From assembly GCF_008704855.1 (NCBI RefSeq), contig NZ_CP023691.1, forward strand, positions 2,914,001 through 2,978,000: 64,000 nt of DNA, read 5' to 3'. A model generated the notes under the pieces. The model saw only the letters and a list, made by a program, of their open reading frames with translations. It ran no database searches and was not told the DNA's origin. Below are positions 57,507-64,000 of the stretch, piece by piece. Position 1 is the stretch's first letter; every line of letters begins with the position of its first letter. The translations under genes were made by a program, and so were the position numbers. The stretch is from Streptomyces platensis (GTDB taxonomy: Bacteria > Actinomycetota > Actinomycetes > Streptomycetales > Streptomycetaceae).

Positions 57507-58136
57507 CTAGTGGCCCCGTTTGATCCACTCCTCCAGGTGCGGGGCCTCCGCCCCGATGGTCGTCGGATCGCCGTGTCCGGTGCGGACCTCCGTCTCCGGG
57601 GGCAGGGTCAGCAGCCGGTCCCGGATCGAGGCGACGATCGTCGGGAAGTCCGAGAAGGACCGGCCGGTGGCGCCGGGGCCACCCTGGAAGAGGGTGTCGC
57701 CGGTGAAGACGGTGCCCAGGTCGGGCGCGTGGAGGCAGACCCCGCCGGGGGCGTGGCCCGGGGTGTGCAGCACGGTCAGGTCCGTACCGGCGATGGTCAG
57801 CACCTGGCCGTCCGCCAGCTCCGCGTCCGGTGGGGTGTCCGGGTGGGTCATCTGCCACAACGGCAGGTCGGCGGGGTGCAGATGGATCCGGGCGCCGGTG
57901 CGGGAGGCGAGCGCCGGGGCGGCGTCGATGTGGTCGTTGTGCCCATGGGTGCAGATGATGGCGCGCAGCGTCCGGCCGCCGAGGGCCTCGACGATGGCGT
58001 CGGCGTCATGGGCGGCGTCGATGACGATCGCCTCGTCGTCGTCGCCGACGATCCAGACGTTGTTGTCGACGTCCCAGGTGCCGCCGTCGAGGGAGAAGGT
58101 GCCGGAGGTGACGAGGTGGTCGATGCGGGCCGCCAT
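57507..58136 (-). CDS. metallo-beta-lactamase-fold hydrolase
   Basis: A 209-residue MBL-fold protein. The metal motif THGHNDHID gives His64, His66, Asp68 and His69, and further ligands lie in LHTPGHAPGGVCL and FTGDTLFQGG. It resembles glyoxalase II-type thioester hydrolases. Its ATG shares one base with the stop of the mycothiol-type dehydrogenase gene upstream, so it is translated with it. A role in hydrolysing the S-formyl or S-acyl mycothiol product is a reasonable inference. Confidence 0.9.
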   Translation of the reverse strand: MAARIDHLVTSGTFSLDGGTWDVDNNVWIVGDDDEAIVIDAAHDADAIVEALGGRTLRAIICTHGHNDHIDAAPALASRTGARIHLHPADLPLWQMTHPDTPPDAELADGQVLTIAGTDLTVLHTPGHAPGGVCLHAPDLGTVFTGDTLFQGGPGATGRSFSDFPTIVASIRDRLLTLPPETEVRTGHGDPTTIGAEAPHLEEWIKRGH

Positions 58137-59221
58137 CAGAGGGTCACCACCGAACGCAGGACGTCGCCCGCGTGCATCCGCGCGAAGGCCTGCTCGACGT
58201 CCTCGATGCCGATGGTCTCGGTGACGAACGCCCCCAGGTCGATCCGGCCCTGGAGATGCAGATCGACCAGCATCGGGAAGTCGCGGGAGGGCAGACAGTC
58301 GCCGTACCAGGAGGACTTGAGGGCGCCGCCGCGGCCGAAGATGTCCAGGAGGGGGAGTTCCAGGGTCATCTCCGGGGTGGGGACGCCCACCAGGACGACG
58401 GTTCCGGCCAGGTCACGGGCGTAGAACGCCTGCCGGTAGGTCTCCGGGTTGCCGACCGCCTCGATGACGACGTCCGCGCCGAAGCCGCCGGTCAGCTCGC
58501 GGATCGCCTCGACGGGGTCGCTGGAGCGGGAGTTGACGGTATGGGTGGCGCCCATGGAGCGGGCGGTCTCCAGCTTGCGGTCGTCGATGTCCACCGCGAT
58601 GATCTTGGCCGCGCCGGCCAGCCTGGCGCCCATCACGGCCGCGTCGCCGACCCCGCCGCAGCCGATGACCGCGACCGCGTCGCCGCGGGCGACGCCGCCG
58701 GTGTTGAGCGCGGCGCCCATGCCCGCCATCACGCCGCAGCCCAGCAGACCGGCCGCCGCGGGCGCGATCTCGGGGTTGACCTTGGTGCACTGTCCGGCGG
58801 CGACCAGCGTCTTGTCGGCGAAGGCGCCGATGCCCAGCGCGGGGCTCAGCTCCGTGCCGTCCTTCAGCGTCATCTTCTGCCGGGCGTTGTGGGTGTCGAA
58901 GCAGTACTGGGGGCGGCCGCGCAGACACGCCCGGCACTGGCCGCACACCGCCCGCCAGTTGAGGATGACGAAATCGCCGGGCGCCACATCGGTGACGCCG
59001 GAGCCGACCGACTCCACCACGCCGGCCGCCTCGTGCCCGAGCAGGAACGGGAAGTCGTCGTTGATGCCGCCCTGCTTGTAGTGCAGATCGGTGTGGCACA
59101 CCCCGCACGTCCGGATCTTCACCACGGCCTCGCCGGGACCCGGGTCCGGCACCAGGATGGTCTCCAGCCGGACCGGTTCGTTCTTCCCCGGCGCAATCAC
59201 GCCGCGCACTTCCTGTGCCAT
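58136..59221 (-). CDS. S-(hydroxymethyl)mycothiol dehydrogenase-like zinc alcohol dehydrogenase
   Basis: A 361-residue MDR-family enzyme. Catalytic zinc ligands lie in [14 protein letters not shown] and GHEAAGVVE, and structural Cys residues in [15 protein letters not shown]. The NAD-binding fold is [27 protein letters not shown] (in segments). The pattern fits MscR, which oxidises the formaldehyde-mycothiol adduct. ATG 59221 follows AAAGGGG. Coupled by a one-base overlap to the MBL hydrolase, an arrangement shared with mycobacteria. Acts in formaldehyde or nitrosothiol detoxification. Confidence 0.9.
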   Translation of the reverse strand: MAQEVRGVIAPGKNEPVRLETILVPDPGPGEAVVKIRTCGVCHTDLHYKQGGINDDFPFLLGHEAAGVVESVGSGVTDVAPGDFVILNWRAVCGQCRACLRGRPQYCFDTHNARQKMTLKDGTELSPALGIGAFADKTLVAAGQCTKVNPEIAPAAAGLLGCGVMAGMGAALNTGGVARGDAVAVIGCGGVGDAAVMGARLAGAAKIIAVDIDDRKLETARSMGATHTVNSRSSDPVEAIRELTGGFGADVVIEAVGNPETYRQAFYARDLAGTVVLVGVPTPEMTLELPLLDIFGRGGALKSSWYGDCLPSRDFPMLVDLHLQGRIDLGAFVTETIGIEDVEQAFARMHAGDVLRSVVTL

Positions 59222-59517
59222 CGGGACAGCCCCTTTCAAAGATCACTTACGGGGACCACTGTGGCGCACCGCCACCGATCCGTGCCTCACCGTACGCGGG
59301 CCGGGCCACCGCGCACAGGACCACGGCCGGGTTCGTGATCTCTGTGGGCGGGCGCCGCGATCCGGGCGTCCGGGTAGCTCTGCGGGACCGTCCGGAACAC
59401 CGGGGAGGACGTCTTGAAGCCCCTCCCCGCGAGACACCGGGCGGCCGGGCCGGGCCACGGTGCCGGGAGCAGGGGCGGGCCCCGGTGGCGGCCGGGCGCG
59501 TGGGCGGGCCCCCGGGG

Positions 59518-60858
59518 TCACCAGCGCGGAGTGGCGGGGGTGACCCAGCCGGGGTCCGCGTGCCGCATGGCGGCGGCGTCATCGCGGTCGCGCAGTCCGC
59601 CGTCGTCGGCCAGCCAGCGGCGGTGCAGTGCGGCGAGCCGGTCGCGGTCGAGGGTGATGCCGAGGCCGGGGGCGTCGCTGACGTCCACCCGGCCGTCGCG
59701 GAAGCCGATCCGCTCGGTGAGGACGTCCTCGGTCTGCCAGGGGTAGTGGCTGTCGCAGGCGTGGTCGAGGTGCGGCACGGTCGCCGCGACCTGGGTCATC
59801 GCGGCGAGGGTGATGCCCAGGTGGGTGTTGGAGTGCATGGACAGGCCGACGCCGAAGGTGCGGCAGACGGCGGCGAGTTCCCGGGTGTGACGCAACCCGC
59901 CCCAGTAGTGGTGGTCGGCGAGCACGATCTGGACGGCGTCCCGGGCGAACGCCTCGGCGATCTCGTCGAAGGTCGTCACGCACATGTTCGTGGCCAGCGG
60001 GAGGCCCGCCCGTCCGGAGGCGCCCGGCCGCGCCCCGCGCAGGGCGGCCGCCACCTCCGCCATCCCTGCCGTGCCGCTCGTCGGGTCCTCCAGATACTCC
60101 AGGACGCCCGCCAGCTCGTCCGCTACCCGGCAGGAAGTCGGCACGCTCCAGGCGCCGTTGGGGTCCAGGCGCAGCGGCCGCCCGGGGAACTCGGCGGCCA
60201 GCGCCCGGACCGCGGCGATCTCCTCGTCGGGCGGGAAGACGCCGCCCTTGAGTTTGAAGGAGGTGAAGCCGTGGGTGTCGGCGAACCGGCGGGCCTGGGC
60301 GACGACACCGGCGGGGTCGAGCGCCGCGCCCCAGTCGTCGGGTTCGCCGCGGCCGCCGGGGTGTTGGGCCCAGCGGTAGAAGAGGTAGGCGCTGAACTCC
60401 ACGCGGTCGCGGACCTTGCCGCCGAGCAGGGCGTGTACGGGGAGTCCGGTGGTCCGGCCCCAGGCGTCCAGGCAGGCGACCTCGAAGCCGGAGAGGACGG
60501 AGAGCCGCAGTTTTCCGGCGGTCCGCACGCCGCGGAGCCCGCCGACGTGCACGGCACCGGCGCCGGTCGCGGCCGGCGGGTCGCCGCACACCTCGGCGGC
60601 CAGCTCGGGCAGTCCGTTCAGATCCGTGACCGACCGGCCGGTCAGCGCACCGGCCAGCGGCTGGGCCAGGGCCAGGTAAGCGGTGTCCCCGTAGGTCTCG
60701 CCGAGCCCGGTGGCGCCGCCCTCGGTGGCCACCTCGATGATCAGCCGTGGAGTGTACGGCTGGTGGACGCCCTGCGTGTTCAGCAGCGGCGGATCGGCCA
60801 CCAGGACCGGGGTGAGCCGGACCTCGGTGATGGTGAGGCCGTGCCGGGCATCGGTCAT
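59518..60858 (-). CDS. glucarate dehydratase-like enolase superfamily enzyme
   Basis: A 446-residue enolase-superfamily dehydratase. The catalytic Lys pair is in FKLKGG, the metal ligands in LDPNGAW, EDPTSG and ADHHYWGG, and the His/Asp dyad region in MHSNTHLGI. It converts glucarate (or idarate) to a keto-deoxy product. ATG 60858. A palindrome TGTAGA-TGACG-TCTACA lies 36 bp upstream, suggesting regulation by a GntR/FadR-like protein encoded elsewhere. No other glucarate pathway gene is in the window. Confidence 0.92.
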   Translation of the reverse strand: MTDARHGLTITEVRLTPVLVADPPLLNTQGVHQPYTPRLIIEVATEGGATGLGETYGDTAYLALAQPLAGALTGRSVTDLNGLPELAAEVCGDPPAATGAGAVHVGGLRGVRTAGKLRLSVLSGFEVACLDAWGRTTGLPVHALLGGKVRDRVEFSAYLFYRWAQHPGGRGEPDDWGAALDPAGVVAQARRFADTHGFTSFKLKGGVFPPDEEIAAVRALAAEFPGRPLRLDPNGAWSVPTSCRVADELAGVLEYLEDPTSGTAGMAEVAAALRGARPGASGRAGLPLATNMCVTTFDEIAEAFARDAVQIVLADHHYWGGLRHTRELAAVCRTFGVGLSMHSNTHLGITLAAMTQVAATVPHLDHACDSHYPWQTEDVLTERIGFRDGRVDVSDAPGLGITLDRDRLAALHRRWLADDGGLRDRDDAAAMRHADPGWVTPATPRW

Positions 60859-60893
60859 CCAGAAGCTCCTACGGGCCGAGGGCTGTTCTCATA

Positions 60894-60910
60894 TGTAGAT
60901 GACGTCTACA
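60894..60910. promoter_or_regulatory. operator candidate upstream of glucarate dehydratase
   Basis: TGTAGA (60894-60899), 5 bases, TCTACA (60905-60910), a perfect inverted repeat 36 bp before the start codon. Size and composition suit GntR-family repressors of sugar acid genes. Confidence 0.55.
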
Positions 60911-61062
60911 GAGGGAGTGGGAGGTTAGGGATCCCGCACGGTGACCGTCAATACGCGCACCGCGGTCAGCTTTTACCAAGGGTTGAATCTGCGCGCGTAG
61001 ATACGGATGTGAGGCTCTGTTAGACCTACGGGGTCCGCTCATGTCTCCCGGAGGAGCCGCGC

Positions 61063-61875
61063 ATGCCCCGTACCGCCCGTTTCCGCCCCGCCCTCTCCCG
61101 CAGGGCCCGCCTCGGCGCCACCACGGTCGCCGCCCTCGTCGCCGGCACCGCCGTCTTCGGCATCGGCCAGGCCACCGCCGAACACTCCGTACCGCGCACC
61201 GACAAGGAGATCCCGAACCTCACGCAGGTGCAGGACAAGATCAAGGCGTACTACGGCGACACGGTGACGGCGGACGGCGAGCACTACGCCTCCCCGCGCA
61301 GCAACTACGCACATCAGGTCCGCGGCATCGAGGCCAAGGCCCGCACCTATCTGTCGAAGGCCCTCGCGCGGCACGACCGGACGGGCAAGGCCAAGCCGGC
61401 CATCGTGCTCGACATCGACGACACCACCCTGCTCACCTACAACTACGAGCTCCAGGTCGGCTTCCACTTCACCGAGGAGAGCCAGGACAAGTACCTGGCC
61501 CACACCGACATGGACCCGGTCTTCGGCATGGACCGGCTGGTCAACTGGGCGCACGACAAGGGCGCCGAGGTCTTCTTCCTCACCGGCCGCAAGGAGGCGC
61601 AGCGCGCCTGGAGCGTCCGCAACCTCAAGAACGTCGGTTACGGCATGCCTCTGGACCGGCGGCACGTCTACCTGAAGGACAAGGAGCACCCGCCGGCCTA
61701 CCTGCCCTGCGGCTCCACCTGCACGACGATCGAGTACAAGTCGGGCACCCGCAAGCACATCGAGTCCCTCGGCTTCAACATCGTCGCCAGCTTCGGGGAC
61801 CAGTACAGCGATCTGCGCGGCGGTGCCGCGGACCGGACGTTCAAGATGCCCAACCCGATGTACTACCTGCCGTAG
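61063..61875 (+). CDS. secreted HAD-superfamily acid phosphatase
   Basis: A 270-residue exported protein. The N-terminal signal region is RARLGATTVAALVAGTAVFGIGQATA, with Arg-Arg pairs upstream. HAD motif I is VLDIDDTTLL (nucleophile Asp117, general acid Asp119), motif II FLTGRKE, and the later acidic region FGDQYSDLRGG. It belongs to the class B-like/OlpA acid phosphatase group. ATG 61063 follows CCGGAGGAG. It probably releases phosphate from organic phosphomonoesters outside the membrane. Confidence 0.9.
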   Translation: MPRTARFRPALSRRARLGATTVAALVAGTAVFGIGQATAEHSVPRTDKEIPNLTQVQDKIKAYYGDTVTADGEHYASPRSNYAHQVRGIEAKARTYLSKALARHDRTGKAKPAIVLDIDDTTLLTYNYELQVGFHFTEESQDKYLAHTDMDPVFGMDRLVNWAHDKGAEVFFLTGRKEAQRAWSVRNLKNVGYGMPLDRRHVYLKDKEHPPAYLPCGSTCTTIEYKSGTRKHIESLGFNIVASFGDQYSDLRGGAADRTFKMPNPMYYLP

Positions 61876-61951
61876 GCGGCGGCTCGCGGGTCCGGTCCCA
61901 CGGGGGCCGGACCGGGCGGGCCGGGCGGCGTCACGCCCCGGCCCGCCGCCC

Positions 61952-62857
61952 TCAGCTCCGCTTGGGCAGCGGCACCCGCGACAGGTCCCGGGCGATGGTC
62001 AGTTCGCCGCTGTACCCCGCCGCGCGGGCCTGCCGCTCGAACTCCGTGGGGTCGTCGTAGCGCTGCGAGAAGTGCGTCAGCACGAGATGCCGCACGCCGG
62101 CCTGTGCGGCCACCTCCGCGGCCTGCCCGGCGGTCAGATGACCGTGGTCCACGGCCAGCTGGACGTCCTCATCCAGGAACGTCGACTCGATGACGAGCAT
62201 GTCCGCCCCCTCGGCGAGCGCATGGACGCCGGGGCACAGCCGGGTGTCCATGACGAACGCGAACCGCTGGCCCCGCCGCCACTCGCTCACCTCGTCGAGG
62301 GTGACGCCGTTCAGCTCGCCGAGCTGCTTGAGCCGCCCGACGTCCGGCCCGGCGATACCGTGCTCCGCCAGCCGGTCCGGCAGCATCCTGCGGGTGTCCG
62401 GTTCGACGAGGCGGTAGCCGTACGACTCGACCGGGTGGGAGAGCTTGCGCGCCTCCAGGACGTACGCCGGCGAGCGCTCCAGCTCACCGTCGACGGCGAC
62501 CGGCCGCTGGACCAGCCGGACCGTCTCCCGGTAGGCGGTGGCATAGCGCAGCCGGTCGAAGAAGTGCTGCCCGCTGGCCGGGTAGTGGGCGGTGACCGGG
62601 TGCGGCACCCGGTCGAGGTTGATCCGCTGGATCACACCGGCCAGGCCGAGCGAGTGGTCACCGTGGAAGTGCGTGATGCAGATCCGGTTCAGGTCGTGCG
62701 CGGCGACCCCGGCCCGCAGCATCTGGCGCTGGGTGCCCTCGCCGGGGTCGAAGAGCAGCCCCTGGCCGTCCCAGCGCAGCAGATAGCCGTTGTGGTTGCG
62801 GTGCCGGGTGGGGACCTGGCTGGCGGTGCCGAGGACCACCAATTCACGTACGGACAC
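61952..62857 (-). CDS. rnz: ribonuclease Z (tRNA 3' endonuclease)
   Basis: A 301-residue MBL-fold nuclease trimming the 3' end of pre-tRNA. The metal motif [10 protein letters not shown] contains His63, His65, Asp67 and His68. [40 protein letters not shown] (in segments) and the N-terminal [15 protein letters not shown] are family blocks. GTG 62857 is six bases from the HIT gene stop, so the two are co-transcribed. Confidence 0.95.
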   Translation of the reverse strand: MSVRELVVLGTASQVPTRHRNHNGYLLRWDGQGLLFDPGEGTQRQMLRAGVAAHDLNRICITHFHGDHSLGLAGVIQRINLDRVPHPVTAHYPASGQHFFDRLRYATAYRETVRLVQRPVAVDGELERSPAYVLEARKLSHPVESYGYRLVEPDTRRMLPDRLAEHGIAGPDVGRLKQLGELNGVTLDEVSEWRRGQRFAFVMDTRLCPGVHALAEGADMLVIESTFLDEDVQLAVDHGHLTAGQAAEVAAQAGVRHLVLTHFSQRYDDPTEFERQARAAGYSGELTIARDLSRVPLPKRS

Positions 62858-62863
62858 GGTCGG

Positions 62864-63244
62864 CTATCCGGGAGGCCACTGGAGGCCGCGGCCGCCGAGC
62901 ACGTGCAGGTGGGCGTGGAAGACGGTCTGGCCCGCGCCCGCGCCGGTGTTGAAGACGACCCGGTAGCCCCGGTCCTCCACCTTCTCCTCGGCGGCGACCT
63001 CCCGGGATTCCCGCAGTATGTCGGCGATGATCTGCGGCTCGGCGGCGGCGAGGGCCGCGGCGTCCTGGTAGTGCACCTTGGGGATGATCAGGACATGGGT
63101 CGGCGCCTGGGGGTTGATGTCGCGGAAGGCGACCGTGGTCTCCGTCTCCCGGACGATGGTCGCCGGCACCTCCCTCGCCACGATCTTGCAGAACAGGCAG
63201 TCGGCCTGCGGTTCTCCCGCCACGGGTGGCTCCTCCCAGGTCAT
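62864..63244 (-). CDS. HIT-family nucleotide-binding protein (HinT-like)
   Basis: A 126-residue histidine-triad protein. The triad is HAHLHVLGG (His110, His112, His114). CLFCKIV near the N-terminus and AFRDINPQAPTHVLIIPKVH are typical of HinT-type purine nucleoside phosphoramidases. ATG 63244 or GTG 63223 may be the start. Operon with rnz. Confidence 0.94.
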   Translation of the reverse strand: MTWEEPPVAGEPQADCLFCKIVAREVPATIVRETETTVAFRDINPQAPTHVLIIPKVHYQDAAALAAAEPQIIADILRESREVAAEEKVEDRGYRVVFNTGAGAGQTVFHAHLHVLGGRGLQWPPG

Positions 63245-63445
63245 CCGTCCGGCGCACGGTGCGCACGGCCTCGGATGCTACCGGGCGGGCCGCACCGGAG
63301 CCTCCACCCGGCCCCCGCCGCGCGGCCGCGGATCGGCCGGGCCCGGCCCCGCGGCGGGCACGCCCACGGATCGGCCGGGCACCGGGCCGCCGGGTCATTA
63401 AGCTGGGCGGTGATCCCTTTCGCCCACAACCGGGAGTTCTGCACC

Positions 63446-63874
63446 ATGGCAACCACGCGCACCGCCAAGACCCACTGGGAAGGCAACCTCCTGGAGGGCA
63501 AGGGCACCGTCGCCCTGGAGTCCTCCAAGGTCGGTACGTACGACGTGAACTGGCCCGCCCGCGCGGAGCAGCCCAACGGCGTCACCAGCCCCGAGGAGCT
63601 GATCGCGGCGGCCCACTCCTCCTGCTACTCGATGGCCTTCTCGCACGGCCTGGCCGGCAAGGGGTACACCGTCGAGGCCCTGGACACCCAGGCCGATGTC
63701 ACCTTCCAGCCCGGCGAGGGCATCACCGGCATCGCCCTGACCGTCAAGGCGCGCGTCCCCGGCCTGTCCGAGGAGGACTTCCAGGCGGCGGCCCAGGACG
63801 CCAAGGCCAACTGCCCGGTGAGCCAGGCGCTGGCGGGCGTCAAGAACATCACGCTGGCGGCCGAGCTGATCTGA
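63446..63874 (+). CDS. osmC: OsmC-family peroxiredoxin-like protein
   Basis: A 142-residue hydroperoxide reductase fold protein. The two redox Cys are Cys60 (HSSCYSMAF) and Cys123 (ANCPVSQAL), correctly spaced for OsmC. The N-terminus HWEGNLLEGKGTVALESSKVG is typical of the OsmC subgroup. ATG 63446 follows CGGGAG. It reduces organic hydroperoxides and is usually induced by osmotic or oxidative stress. Divergent from the HIT gene. Confidence 0.95.
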   Translation: MATTRTAKTHWEGNLLEGKGTVALESSKVGTYDVNWPARAEQPNGVTSPEELIAAAHSSCYSMAFSHGLAGKGYTVEALDTQADVTFQPGEGITGIALTVKARVPGLSEEDFQAAAQDAKANCPVSQALAGVKNITLAAELI

Positions 63875-63910
63875 CGGGACGGCCGGCCGGACCGGTCCTC
63901 CGAGTGTGAA

Positions 63911-63957
63911 CGGCGGTGCGCCGGACGGCCCCTGAGGGTGCGTCCGGCGCACCGCCG
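63911..63957 (+). terminator. terminator after osmC
   Basis: The arms 63911-63926 and 63942-63957 pair perfectly over 16 bp, with a 15-base loop that can itself pair. It lies 36 bases past the stop. Confidence 0.85.
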
Positions 63958-64000
63958 CGTTGTCAGTGGGCTGTGCCACGATCTTCGTGCTGCGGAAGGG

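Overview
The window is high-GC actinobacterial chromosome, almost certainly Streptomyces. The evidence is GTG starts and strong third-position GC bias, the zinc uptake set znuA-znuC-znuB-zur, a homodimeric glycyl-tRNA synthetase, a complete conservon (sensor-like ATPase, roadblock protein, DUF742 protein, small GTPase, two P450s), an HTH/DUF397 pair and a mycothiol-type formaldehyde dehydrogenase. I see no rRNA, tRNA, CRISPR array, transposase, integrase or phage gene. It reads as core chromosome with accessory regulator/exporter cassettes set between housekeeping genes.

Layout. 1-9.6 kb: a cut TauD-type dioxygenase, an ArsR-type regulator, a 69-residue protein whose leader and 3' end carry related hairpins, pyruvate phosphate dikinase, a glutamine-amidotransferase-like protein, the first MFS exporter/XRE regulator pair and a MarR regulator. 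9.8-18.5 kb: dus, a lone MFS exporter, a translationally coupled membrane-protein pair sharing a Gly/Asn-rich motif, the second XRE/MFS pair and an aldo/keto reductase followed by TetR. 18.6-23 kb: small membrane proteins, an NTF2-like protein, a NarL-type two-component system and a membrane protein with 36-bp in-frame repeats. 23-31.3 kb: glyS, znuACB-zur, uppS, recO and an HTH/DUF397 module. 31.5-37 kb: the conservon. 37-45.7 kb: a TerB-like protein, a secreted SGNH hydrolase, leuA with a Leu-rich leader peptide, a protealysin-like protease with an emfourin-like inhibitor, and a beta-glucosidase/MFS operon. 45.7-53 kb: era, a degenerate cytidine deaminase, corC, ybeY and phoH, interrupted by the third XRE/MFS pair. 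53-64 kb: a PfkB kinase divergent from a GH4 phospho-glucosidase, small secreted proteins, the MscR-like dehydrogenase with a metallo-hydrolase, glucarate dehydratase, an HAD phosphatase, RNase Z, a HIT protein and OsmC.

How the parts work together. Two of the three divergent XRE/MFS cassettes share the same spaced operator, GGTACCAG-N12/13-CTGGTACC; the third has a different palindrome. Zinc uptake is probably controlled by Zur at two boxes overlapping a leaderless znuA promoter, with zur last in the same run. leuA is preceded by a 15-residue leader peptide with four consecutive Leu codons and a possible attenuator. The beta-glucosidase promoter carries a 15-bp palindrome exactly within its 17-bp spacer. 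The least explained item is the gene pair at 12642-13729: a membrane protein ends, and the next protein begins, with versions of the same roughly 20-residue motif, an arrangement reminiscent of paired amyloid-type signalling motifs.
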